Below, one piece after another: positions 7,815-16,507 of a stretch of DNA of 64,000 bases. Source of the DNA: Halobacteriovoraceae bacterium. Lineage in GTDB: Bacteria > Bdellovibrionota > Bacteriovoracia > Bacteriovoracales > Bacteriovoracaceae. The stretch spans positions 1-64,000 of the forward strand of contig PASN01000008.1 in NCBI GenBank assembly GCA_002711995.1. The letters are read 5' to 3'. Each line of letters starts with the position of its first letter. Within the stretch, counting starts at the first letter, position 1. A program made the position numbers and the translations under genes. Under the pieces are notes generated by a model. That model saw only the letters and a list, made by a program, of their open reading frames with translations, ran no database searches and was not told the origin of the DNA.

Positions 7815-10109
7815 TTACTGGTTGATGGCCTGTCTTCTCATGCCGTAAGTCCAATCTCCTGTGATTCCCCAATCAGTGACTAGGAGACCTAGTACAAGTC
7901 CCCAAGATCCAATTTTACCAAGAGGTTCACGACACATGATCTCAAACATGGCGATATTTAGCGCCATGGCCTTGATATCAAATAAGACGTTTCTTGCTCT
8001 GTAAAAGGCCCAACGGTCAGCGCCAGTGTTGCCTGTTTGAAGCAGTGGCAACTCTCCCATATTTGCCAAGTACATTCTCTCAGCAAGAAGCTCAAGCATC
8101 ACTTCCCTGCCCTCTTCAGTCTCAAGATCCTCTTGAGTAATCTTGAAGTCCTCATCAAGGCTCGAGAACGTGGATAGATTGAAGTATTGATCAAGAAGGT
8201 TTTTGGTGTTCGCCAATTTACTCTTCTCTTCTAGAAAGCTTAGCATTTCTTGGACGTCTTGCTCAAAAGTTGGACTATTCTTTAACTCTTCAAGCTCCTC
8301 TTCTATAACACTAGGCCTCACAGGCCCATCTTGATAGATTTGCTGAAAATATCGTCCGTATCCCTTAGTGCCAAAAAGCATGTCATAAGAGCCTGCGCTC
8401 ACCACATCGATCGCGCCAAACTTTATGTAGCCGTCTAGATATTTTGCCCAAAAGCCTTTATCTGTGTTCGTCACAATTAGGTTTGATGCGTATGTGAACA
8501 TAAAGCCCATGGCCATCTCTTGACCAAGCTTTTCCCAGAAGTACTGGTCTTCGTCTTTTTTATCCCAGTTTTTCGTAAGATAGAATATTGGCGTCCCAGT
8601 GAAACTTAGCGCCCATTTAAACCTCTTAAACTTCTTTTTGGCGGATTCAAGCTGAGCACTTCCCCCGCCATTACAGCCGTTTAATAGCTTGCTAAATATG
8701 CTTGCTTCTCCCGCGGCCTGAGCTCTCGCCCTTTTTGCAAGAGCTGGGGATAGCTTTACCTTCTTAACTTCCATTTTTATTTGAGTTAGTTTCTCTTCAT
8801 CGTATGGAAGCCCTCTTCTTTGCAGGTCTAGAATTTCATCCAGCTCTTTCATTAGCTTGTCTTTTTCCTGCAATTGAAAGTCTCTGGTGATGGACTTGTA
8901 GCGTCTCTCTTCCATATCCTTCACTTTTCTTCTTTGCACAATAAACTGCTTATGAGGCGGAAGCGCCTCATTTGGAATGAAGAATCGTTTATTTGATGGA
9001 TATTTATAGATTTTTTCCACATTCTTTAAAGCGTGCCTGACCTTATAGTTAGGAAGGTAGTCTAGATATACTAAATACTCTGTGAAGCGCTCAAAAGACT
9101 CTTGGTCTCTTCTTAAAGTCATTCCATGTTTCAATGCGAACTCTAGTTGTTCGTGGGTCAGTCTTGATTTTGTAAGCACTCTTTTATATTCAGTTTTTAA
9201 AAAGTTTGGAACATCCGCATCTGCTAGGATATTGCGAATGGCCTCTTCTCTACTCAATGTTTCAGGAGAATTTTTTAGAAATCTCTTATGAGGTTTAAAC
9301 CAAGACTCAACATTATACCACTTAGGACTATACTTTGCGTAGATTCCGTTAATGTTTTTCATTGCGGATCTAATTTTTAGAGCATGTATTTTTTTGCCAG
9401 CGTATTTTTCCAGGTATTCTAAATAAAGACGCAAAGTATTGAACGCATCTTTGTTATTTCTAAGATAAAGGCCACTATCAATGGCAAGTTTAAGATTGTC
9501 AGCACTTAGTCCCGAGCTTCTTAAAATTTGAGAGTACTCTTTTGCCATTCTAGGTCCAAGCTCACTCTCTTTAATAAGGTTATCTATTAGCTTTGCTTTT
9601 TTTGGATCAATGTTCACGTTACCCACAAGCATTTTTCTAACAGTCGAATAGGTGAAACTTGCGTTTTGAAATTCTTTATGAACAAAGACTCTTCTCAGAT
9701 CCTTGGCGGATACAAGCCCTGAGTCTTTCATCAGGTTTGCAAGCTTTGCAACGTTATCCACATAAACTTGATCTCTGGCCACAAAGCTAGACAGAGCGTC
9801 CAGAAATTTTATCCTTCCCTCGCGGGTTTTGAACTCAGGAGATGCCTGAATCGCGTCTAGATAGTTTTTTTCCAGAAATTCTTCATCCCAAAGACTAGTT
9901 TTTTTATAGCCCATGGTTTCCACAGGTATACGTCCATTAAGCAATTTAACGAAATTTATCTCGCAGGGGGATAGCTTCTTCTTGGACTCAAGATAGCTCT
10001 TCGGCACGGCCAGGCCTTTCTTCACAGCTTGCGGCACAGGTGTTCTTGCCCACGTTAAGTTGTTTGCAAACAGTGCGATCAGCAACGTTAAATTTAGGAA
10101 CTTGGTCAT
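7815..10109 (-). CDS. Large exported protein with an internal duplication
   Basis: The 764-residue product starts with a signal peptide (residues 1-21, ending WA-R). It is rich in Lys and Glu and mainly helical. Residues about 175-277 and 291-389 are a diverged tandem duplication: both contain a 'KEY..(I/V)L..S.L..(D/E)(N/Q)L' segment, a 'Y(L)xYL(D/E)' segment, a 'A(L/M)KN(I/V).(G/K)IY' segment and end in 'PHK(R/Q)F'. A Lys/Glu coiled-coil-like stretch lies around 405-470. Several weakly hydrophobic segments in the last 230 residues ('MAMGFMFTYAS', 'MALNIAMFEIM', 'WGLVLGLLVTDWG') could be membrane-associated. Function unknown; no catalytic motif was seen. It is likely monocistronic. Confidence 0.8.
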   Translation of the reverse strand: MTKFLNLTLLIALFANNLTWARTPVPQAVKKGLAVPKSYLESKKKLSPCEINFVKLLNGRIPVETMGYKKTSLWDEEFLEKNYLDAIQASPEFKTREGRIKFLDALSSFVARDQVYVDNVAKLANLMKDSGLVSAKDLRRVFVHKEFQNASFTYSTVRKMLVGNVNIDPKKAKLIDNLIKESELGPRMAKEYSQILRSSGLSADNLKLAIDSGLYLRNNKDAFNTLRLYLEYLEKYAGKKIHALKIRSAMKNINGIYAKYSPKWYNVESWFKPHKRFLKNSPETLSREEAIRNILADADVPNFLKTEYKRVLTKSRLTHEQLEFALKHGMTLRRDQESFERFTEYLVYLDYLPNYKVRHALKNVEKIYKYPSNKRFFIPNEALPPHKQFIVQRRKVKDMEERRYKSITRDFQLQEKDKLMKELDEILDLQRRGLPYDEEKLTQIKMEVKKVKLSPALAKRARAQAAGEASIFSKLLNGCNGGGSAQLESAKKKFKRFKWALSFTGTPIFYLTKNWDKKDEDQYFWEKLGQEMAMGFMFTYASNLIVTNTDKGFWAKYLDGYIKFGAIDVVSAGSYDMLFGTKGYGRYFQQIYQDGPVRPSVIEEELEELKNSPTFEQDVQEMLSFLEEKSKLANTKNLLDQYFNLSTFSSLDEDFKITQEDLETEEGREVMLELLAERMYLANMGELPLLQTGNTGADRWAFYRARNVLFDIKAMALNIAMFEIMCREPLGKIGSWGLVLGLLVTDWGITGDWTYGMRRQAINQ

Positions 10110-10188
10110 TCAGCATCCTTGTTAGCAACTACCTATCGACAAGAATGCGTTTTAAATTGAGCGAAAAGTTAAGAATTATGAAGTATTT

Positions 10189-10908
10189 TCAATCAGATAA
10201 ACGATATTTGTTTTTATATGAGAACTGAATATCCGAATTTTGGTCCAGAAACTCTTGAATTCCCTCGTTGCGAAGCTCGCAAGCAGGGCAGTCTCCACAT
10301 CCATAGCCCATCACACCTTCATAGCAACTTATAGTGTTTTCAAGCAAGTACTCGAGTTTTCCCATCTGGTATGCAGCGTCCAAAGTCTGCCTTTTCGTCA
10401 TAAATACTAGAGGTGTTTTTATCTCAAAGTCTGGATTTGCAAAGTCCAACCTCAAAGCGGCCTGAACGATATCCATGTATTTTCTAGAGCAGTCTCGGTA
10501 ACCGGAATTGGCCTCTTCAAGCTCAATGATACCCATGTAAATGGATTTTGCTCCCAAGAAGTCCGCATGAATAGACGCCACTCTGGCCATTAGACCGTTT
10601 CGTCCCACAACCATAGTGTTTGGAACTTCACCCTCTTTATGTTGGATTTCAAGAGAATGGCCTATAAGCGAAGATTCTGTGATCTGCTGCAAACAATCCA
10701 AGTTTACAATTATGTGGTCCACACCCCAGTCTTTGCAGATCTTTTCCGCCTGCTTAATTTCTTCTGTGTGTCTTTGTCCATAAGTGAAAGTCATGCTCAG
10801 GACATTCGAGGCCCCATGCTTCTCAATTGCCAAGGCAAGACAAATACTTGAATCCATTCCACCGGAGTGAACTATTACCGCTTCTTTTTGAATCTTTTTA
10901 TCAGTCAT
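10189..10908 (-). CDS. queC: 7-cyano-7-deazaguanine synthase QueC
   Basis: QueC converts 7-carboxy-7-deazaguanine to preQ0 using ATP and ammonia, a step in queuosine (tRNA) or 7-deazaguanine DNA-modification pathways. The sequence shows the N-type ATP pyrophosphatase P-loop SGGMDSS (residues 16-22) and the C-terminal zinc cluster C195, C204, C207, C210 ('CGDCPAC'). The length of 239 residues is usual for the family. It lies 9 bases downstream of galE and is probably cotranscribed. Other queuosine genes are absent from the window and no preQ1 riboswitch is seen ahead of it. Confidence 0.95.
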   Translation of the reverse strand: MTDKKIQKEAVIVHSGGMDSSICLALAIEKHGASNVLSMTFTYGQRHTEEIKQAEKICKDWGVDHIIVNLDCLQQITESSLIGHSLEIQHKEGEVPNTMVVGRNGLMARVASIHADFLGAKSIYMGIIELEEANSGYRDCSRKYMDIVQAALRLDFANPDFEIKTPLVFMTKRQTLDAAYQMGKLEYLLENTISCYEGVMGYGCGDCPACELRNEGIQEFLDQNSDIQFSYKNKYRLSD

Positions 10909-10917
10909 GAACTCTAC

Positions 10918-11925
10918 TTACTTCTTTTTAATCCAACTGGAAAGAGTTTCTCCTCTCTCCCATTCAAAGGCCGTCTTAATGATGAAGGCCAGATCGTCAT
11001 ATTTAGGCTGCCAGCCTATTGTTTTCTTTATCTTATCCGCAATGCTTACTAGCTCCGCAGGATCTCCCGCTCTTCGTGGCGCTTCCTCCACCGGGTAGTT
11101 TGCACCTGTCACTTCCTTTACAGAGTTTACGACTTCTCTTACAGAGAACCCATGTCCATAGCCACAGTTAAAGACTTCGCTTGTTTTGTTTTTAAACAAA
11201 AACTCTAGAGCGTCCAAGTGGGCCTGAGCTAGATCCATTACATGGATATAGTCCCTTACACCTGTTCCGTCCGCAGTCTCAAAATCTGTTCCAAAAATAT
11301 ATGTTTTTTCTCTTTTACCTGCGGCCGCCTCACAGTTTACTTTAATGAGATGGGTTGCCCCAGGAAATGCCTGCCCAATCTTCCCCTCAGGATCAGCTCC
11401 AGACACATTGAAGTATCTTAAGGCCACATAATTAAAGTTTTCATGGGCAATGGATGTGTCTTTAAGCATTAGTTCAGTCATAAGCTTTGACTGTCCATAT
11501 GGATTTATAGGCTCTTTTTTAGTCTCTTCGGTGGCCTTGCCTGTTTCTAGCATGCCATACACTGCGGCTGTGGAGGAAAAAATGAAGTTTTCCACATTAT
11601 GCTTCACACACATTTTTACGAGATTTAAGGAGTTTAGCGTGTTGTTGGTATAGTATTTTAGTGGATTCTCAACACTTTCAGGCACCACAATTGAGCCAGC
11701 AAAGTGCATAACACCATCAATTTTATTGTTGGCAAAGACCGACTCAAGAGTCTCAAGGTCTTCTAGATCACCCTCTACAAGCTCTCCATATGTTACAGCA
11801 TCCTTGAAACCAGTAGAAAGATTGTCGTAGACTATGACATTATGTCCCGCTTCTCCTAGAAGTTTAACTACGTGGGATCCAATGTATCCCGCTCCTCCAG
11901 TAACTAAAATTGTTTTATTACCCAT
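10918..11925 (-). CDS. galE: UDP-glucose 4-epimerase GalE
   Basis: GalE interconverts UDP-glucose and UDP-galactose (or the N-acetyl forms) and supplies sugar nucleotides for surface polysaccharides. The N-terminal NAD-binding motif is GGAGYIGSH (G10/G13/G16). The SDR active site is present as 'SSTAAVYG' and 'YGQSK' (Tyr-x-x-x-Lys). The length of 335 residues is normal. It is the first gene of a probable galE-queC operon and is divergent from the 11977 gene. It probably serves the polysaccharide region further right. Confidence 0.95.
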   Translation of the reverse strand: MGNKTILVTGGAGYIGSHVVKLLGEAGHNVIVYDNLSTGFKDAVTYGELVEGDLEDLETLESVFANNKIDGVMHFAGSIVVPESVENPLKYYTNNTLNSLNLVKMCVKHNVENFIFSSTAAVYGMLETGKATEETKKEPINPYGQSKLMTELMLKDTSIAHENFNYVALRYFNVSGADPEGKIGQAFPGATHLIKVNCEAAAGKREKTYIFGTDFETADGTGVRDYIHVMDLAQAHLDALEFLFKNKTSEVFNCGYGHGFSVREVVNSVKEVTGANYPVEEAPRRAGDPAELVSIADKIKKTIGWQPKYDDLAFIIKTAFEWERGETLSSWIKKK

Positions 11926-11976
11926 TATTTCCTCTTAGTGGCAAATCCAGTAAAAATCGGTTTTAATCACACTATT

Positions 11977-14706
11977 ATGAATAAGATTATTTTTCTATCC
12001 CTTTTGACGTTTTTAACCTTTGCGCACGCCCAGCTCGACACCATGCAAGACCGGCCTGAGCTTGATTGGCAAAAGATTGAAAACAAAAACTTTCAAGTCA
12101 TATTCCCAAGCTCCAATAAAGCTGAAGCAAATTATATAATGAACTTGCTTAACTATTATAGAGATCCAGTTAATGAGAGTTATGACGCCGAGCTCAGAAG
12201 CTGGCCATTGGTTCTAAGAACTGAAAGAGCAAGGCCAAATGGTTTTGTTGCCCTTATGCCAAGAAGGAGCGAGTGGTTTTCCCATGCTGCAATCACTCCC
12301 CTAATCTCATCACTTGAGTGGAATCAAAGTCTAGCGATTCATGAATACCGCCACATGGTTCAGTACGACTTTCTCAAAAGAGACAACCTTCAATATGGCT
12401 ACTATCTTTTTGGTGAGTTTGGACAGGCCGCACTTATGGCAGTCACCGCTCCCCAGTGGTATTTTGAGGGAGACGCAGTTTGGGCCGAGACAGTACTTTC
12501 AGATGCTGGCAGAGGAAGAAATCCTAGGTTTAGCGCAAGACTCAAGGCCATGGCCCTTAACAATCAAATCCCAACCTACGATGAATTTCTAGGCAGAGTG
12601 TACACAACAAAAATTCCTAATCACTATGTATTTGGCTACTTTCTTATAACCCGCGCATACAATGTCTATGGGAAAGATGTTTGGAAAGAGATTATCTCCA
12701 AGGCCGCAAGAACTCCTTTAAACCCATACACCTTCTACAACGCTTTCAAGTATGTCACAGGGAAAGAGTTTGAAGACTTTTTTGAAGAAACTTCAAGTGA
12801 GCTTAAAAATAGATGGAAGGGAGAGATAAGCAAAGAAAATGAAGTCTACACCCAATACGAACAACCCATTAAAACTCAAAGTGGTCTTTATTATCTTAAA
12901 AAAGATCTCGATAGCTTCTGGGCCATCTATAAAGACGAAAAGAAAATATCCACACTAAATGTGGAGCCAAGGTTTTCAAAGATAGACATTAAAAACGACA
13001 GACTTGTATACACCCAGTTTCTTCCTCACTACAGATATGGATACAAGGACTATGCAGATCTTTTTGTCATGGATCTGGTTACTAAGTCACAAAAGCAAAT
13101 AACCAAAGGGAGAAGACTTTTTCACCCTTCCCTCCATCCTCACAAGAACCAAATTCTGGCAGTGGAGTTTGCGGACAACTTTAAAGTCAGCATATTTGAC
13201 TTCGAAGGCAATAAACTTCAAGAGCTAAACCCAATAGACTTCACTGTGACAGAGGCGATCTGGCATGGGGATCATGCCATTGCCATAGCCTTTGATAAAG
13301 AGGGCATGAAGCACATTGGCGAGCTGGACTTGATTACAGGAAGATTTAGTCCAATGCAAAAAGCTCTAAGAAACAATGTGTACAATCTTAGACTTTCCAA
13401 AAATAGAGTGTATTTTGAGGCGGACGATGACGGCATAGTGAACGCTTTTTCCATGGATACAGAAACGGGAGAGCTTTACAGATGCACAAATGAAACGATT
13501 GCGGCCTTCGCCCCTTTTGCTCAAAATGATTCACTTTACTATGTTCAGGAAATTGGGAACGGCCAAAGAGTTAATGCTACAGGACTTAACTGTTCTCCAG
13601 CAGGGGATCTTCATACCAACTACTTGGGCAACTCCCCTAGTTCTGACTACCATAATGCAGAAATGATAAAGGTGGAAAACTTTGAAAAGCTTCATGATAG
13701 CAAACATGAATCAACACAATACAATGAATTGCATGGCGCTTTTAAACCCCACTCTTGGAACCTTATTGGAGGCAGAGGTCTTCAGCTCGGCGTTACCACC
13801 CAAAACTATTTAAATACAATCTCAGCGAATGCGGCGATTGGAGAGGGAGTGAACAAGAATGGGCTCTTTGCCAATCTCTCTCTTAATTATAAAAAATACT
13901 ACCCTATCCTTTCCTTGAACATGGATTACCAAGAAAGAGCAAACGACATCGATCAATGGTCGGAGTCATTTGTGGGTGCGGGAATCACACTTCCTTACAC
14001 ATACAGACACGGACTCTTTAACTCATTCAGCGCATTCACTGTAAATGCAGGAAACCTTGAGGTGTCTGAGAGAAAAACAGCTCGAAGCTATGAGCTTGAC
14101 GATGAAGGCCTTCTTCTATCAAGCATGTCTTTTAGCACAAGTTTTTTAAAAGACAGAAGATTTAGAGAGCTGCTTCCAAGTCTTGGAGCAAATTTTCAGG
14201 CCCAATATGTCGACGCAAGCGCTTCCGAGAGCGACTCCTTCTCAAGCTATTTAGGCTTTGCAAAACTAAGCGTTTTCACACCAGGAGTTAGAGTTAATCA
14301 TGGATTTAAAATTGATTTAAGCTCTGAATACCGCCAGGCCGATCCTTTTTCCTACCGAATCGTCTCTCCCGCCGAAAGTGTAAACAACTATGCTTTCTCC
14401 AGAGGATATGAGTTTGAATACGTTTCTGACTGGCAGAAGGCCTCACTCAACTACATGATGCCTATTGCCTATCCAAACTACGCTTTTGACAGGTGGGTGT
14501 ATGTTAATAGAGTCTACACAAATCTCTACTTTGATCATACTAAGACCAGCAATCCACAGAGTCTAAACTCTCTGGGTGCAGAATTGTTCTTTGAGACTTT
14601 GTCTTTAAGAAAAATTCCTCTGACCTATGGGCTTAGATACATCAACACTCTTGAGGACAATCAAAACTTATTTGAGTTCTTTTTCAATTTGGATTTGGTG
14701 TATTAG
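11977..14706 (+). CDS. Outer-membrane protein with peptidase-MA (HExxH) domain, beta-propeller and barrel
   Basis: I place the start at the ATG at 11977 because residues from there form a classic signal peptide (MNKIIFLSLLTFLTFAHA-Q). The frame is open to a GTG at 11938, which would add 13 residues before the signal. The N-terminal domain has HEYRH followed about 35 residues later by 'WYFEGDAVWAE', the gluzincin signature (HExxH + WxxEG) of the peptidase-MA family, suggesting a zinc metalloprotease. The middle part has TolB-like propeller repeats ('FHPSLHPHKNQILAVEF' and similar). The last 300 residues have alternating aromatic strands and end 'FFFNLDLVY', typical of an outer-membrane barrel. 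Protease activity is inferred from motifs only. Confidence 0.82.
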   Translation: MNKIIFLSLLTFLTFAHAQLDTMQDRPELDWQKIENKNFQVIFPSSNKAEANYIMNLLNYYRDPVNESYDAELRSWPLVLRTERARPNGFVALMPRRSEWFSHAAITPLISSLEWNQSLAIHEYRHMVQYDFLKRDNLQYGYYLFGEFGQAALMAVTAPQWYFEGDAVWAETVLSDAGRGRNPRFSARLKAMALNNQIPTYDEFLGRVYTTKIPNHYVFGYFLITRAYNVYGKDVWKEIISKAARTPLNPYTFYNAFKYVTGKEFEDFFEETSSELKNRWKGEISKENEVYTQYEQPIKTQSGLYYLKKDLDSFWAIYKDEKKISTLNVEPRFSKIDIKNDRLVYTQFLPHYRYGYKDYADLFVMDLVTKSQKQITKGRRLFHPSLHPHKNQILAVEFADNFKVSIFDFEGNKLQELNPIDFTVTEAIWHGDHAIAIAFDKEGMKHIGELDLITGRFSPMQKALRNNVYNLRLSKNRVYFEADDDGIVNAFSMDTETGELYRCTNETIAAFAPFAQNDSLYYVQEIGNGQRVNATGLNCSPAGDLHTNYLGNSPSSDYHNAEMIKVENFEKLHDSKHESTQYNELHGAFKPHSWNLIGGRGLQLGVTTQNYLNTISANAAIGEGVNKNGLFANLSLNYKKYYPILSLNMDYQERANDIDQWSESFVGAGITLPYTYRHGLFNSFSAFTVNAGNLEVSERKTARSYELDDEGLLLSSMSFSTSFLKDRRFRELLPSLGANFQAQYVDASASESDSFSSYLGFAKLSVFTPGVRVNHGFKIDLSSEYRQADPFSYRIVSPAESVNNYAFSRGYEFEYVSDWQKASLNYMMPIAYPNYAFDRWVYVNRVYTNLYFDHTKTSNPQSLNSLGAELFFETLSLRKIPLTYGLRYINTLEDNQNLFEFFFNLDLVY

Positions 14707-15317
14707 TGGAAGAAACTCTTTTAGCTCTTAGTCTTGGACTGTCTGGGGGCATATCTCCAGGACCTATGCTCGTTCTGGTGCTTACCCAGACCATACAGTA
14801 TGGACTTAAAGAAGGACTAAAGGTAACTCTAGGTCCACTCATCTCAGACGCTCCGATAATCATTGCGGCCTACTACTTCACAAATCAAATACCAGTCAAT
14901 CTTCTTGATTGGCTCTATCTTCCTGGTGGCCTCTATTTGATTTATATAGCAAAGCATTCATGGGCAATAGACTTTGATTCAATGGATGTGCAAAAACCAG
15001 TGGCAAATTCAATAAGAAAGGGAGTGGTAACCAATGTTCTAAACCCAGCTCCTTATCTTTTCTGGCTAACCATTGGCGCTCCGATAATTATAAAAATGCA
15101 GAGTGCTTCCAAGATGGGCATGTTTTTTTTAGCTTTCTACGCGGCACTTTTGGGAACAAAGGTACTTATAGCGTACCTAATCTCTGTTGGAAGAAATAAC
15201 CAGAACGCTTTAAAGTATATTTCAAAAACGCTGGCCGTAATTATCTGGGGTTATGGATTTTACTTCTTGTTTCTTTGGGTGAAGATGATTTGGGAAGGCC
15301 TGGGCCTTCCCTATTAA
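14706..15317 (+). CDS. LysE/RhtB-family amino-acid exporter
   Basis: This 203-residue polytopic membrane protein has the LysE N-terminal signature 'GLSGGISPGPMLVLVLTQTIQYG' in its first helix and about six hydrophobic segments. Family members export amino acids or related metabolites across the inner membrane. The substrate cannot be told. The GTG start at 14706 overlaps the previous TAG stop by one base (TAGTG), which suggests translational coupling. It converges directly on the S8 protease gene. Confidence 0.85.
   Translation: MEETLLALSLGLSGGISPGPMLVLVLTQTIQYGLKEGLKVTLGPLISDAPIIIAAYYFTNQIPVNLLDWLYLPGGLYLIYIAKHSWAIDFDSMDVQKPVANSIRKGVVTNVLNPAPYLFWLTIGAPIIIKMQSASKMGMFFLAFYAALLGTKVLIAYLISVGRNNQNALKYISKTLAVIIWGYGFYFLFLWVKMIWEGLGLPY
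15292..15311. terminator. Hairpin at a convergent junction
   Basis: GGGAAGGCC at 15292-15300 and GGCCTTCCC at 15303-15311 form a strong hairpin that lies inside the last codons of the LysE gene and just before the stop of the convergent S8 protease. The flanks have only short T-runs, so a bidirectional terminator is likely but not certain. Confidence 0.45.
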
Positions 15318-16499
15318 TTACTGAACTGATTTAAAAGCGTTTACTCTTCCATGCCCTAGCATGCCTTTATATTTTTTATTCTTCTCTTCGATATCATCGG
15401 CTCCCATGTAAAGCCTCTCCTTCACTTCATTAGCGCTTAAATTAGGGTGGGCAGACCAAATAAGAGCTGCAACAGCGGCCGCAACAGGAGATGCCATAGA
15501 TGTGCCATAAAGAGAGCCGTAGGTATTAAATTTTCTATTCACTGTTGAAAGCACAGGATCTCCAGGCGCGCAAATATCAATGCCCTTTCCATAGTTTGAA
15601 AAAGAGCTTTTTCTATCTGGTCGCCAGGCCGATGACTTAACAGAACAAACAAGAATGATATCTTCCAATTTAACTCTAGCTGGATCTTTCTTGCGGTTGT
15701 TTCCTGCAGAGTTAAAAATTAAAACATCATTTGATACAGCGTACTGAATAGCATCAAGATAAACTCTGTCATCTACAAGAATATCAATGTTATAGCTTGT
15801 GTTTATGATCTTGGCCCCATGATCCACAGCATAGTGATAAGTTTCAGCGACGATGGCGCTAGTCCAACGTCCTTGCTCACCATACCAACGAAGAGGCATG
15901 ACTTTAACATTTGGAGCGATTCCAACGACCCCCAAGTTATTCCCGGGCTTAGCAGCAATAATTCCAGAGATATGAGTGCCGTGAGTGGTAGTGTCCTCGC
16001 TCACATCATTGTCATTTGCGATAAAGTCCCAGCCATGTACATCATCTACATAGCCATTATTGTCGTCATCAATATTGTTTCCAGGGATTTCTTCTTTGTT
16101 AGTCCACCATTGTCCCTGCATATCCTCATGGTCAATTCTAAATTCATTGTCAGTTACGGCGACGATAATTTCAGAATCACCCTTTGTAACATTCCATGCA
16201 TCAAGGGTTTGAATCATTCCATGGTGATATTGATCTCCAAATTTCTCATCATTTGGAGTGCTTTCCATGTAGTTTCCATAGTAGGCATAGTTTGGCCATC
16301 CTTCGACCTCAGCACTTTCGGGAGCGTTTATAAGATAGAGGTTTTTCCCAAGTCTTCTTTTGATGCTTTGAATTGATTTTTGATCAATATTCTTAACGAT
16401 GTACTCGCCTGGAATTTGAACTCTAAAGTGTTCACCATGTTTTACTGGTAATGCCCATGACAACATAGGAACGATTGCAATTGCTGAAATCCATTTCAT
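15318..16499 (-). CDS. Secreted subtilisin-like serine protease (S8)
   Basis: The 393-residue product has a signal peptide (residues 1-16), a short propeptide-like region (to about residue 75) and an S8 catalytic domain. The triad is visible: Asp117 ('AVTDNE'), His173 in 'HGTHISG', and Ser near residue 335 in 'GTSMASPVAAA'. The oxyanion Asn lies in 'SAGNN'. An acidic 'DDDNNGYVDD' stretch at about 144-153 resembles a calcium-binding loop. It would be an exported endopeptidase. An 8-base gap separates it from the upstream M64-like peptidase gene, so the two are probably one operon of secreted proteases. Confidence 0.93.
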   Translation of the reverse strand: MKWISAIAIVPMLSWALPVKHGEHFRVQIPGEYIVKNIDQKSIQSIKRRLGKNLYLINAPESAEVEGWPNYAYYGNYMESTPNDEKFGDQYHHGMIQTLDAWNVTKGDSEIIVAVTDNEFRIDHEDMQGQWWTNKEEIPGNNIDDDNNGYVDDVHGWDFIANDNDVSEDTTTHGTHISGIIAAKPGNNLGVVGIAPNVKVMPLRWYGEQGRWTSAIVAETYHYAVDHGAKIINTSYNIDILVDDRVYLDAIQYAVSNDVLIFNSAGNNRKKDPARVKLEDIILVCSVKSSAWRPDRKSSFSNYGKGIDICAPGDPVLSTVNRKFNTYGSLYGTSMASPVAAAVAALIWSAHPNLSANEVKERLYMGADDIEEKNKKYKGMLGHGRVNAFKSVQ

Positions 16500-16507
16500 T
16501 TTTACTC

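Noticed and set aside
10909-10917. preQ1 riboswitch ahead of queC
   Set aside because: Only 9 bases separate galE and queC, and no aptamer-like sequence is seen ahead of galE.
15819-16376. Plus-strand open frame of about 185 codons
   Set aside because: It is antisense to the catalytic domain of the S8 protease and has no ribosome-binding site or recognisable motif.
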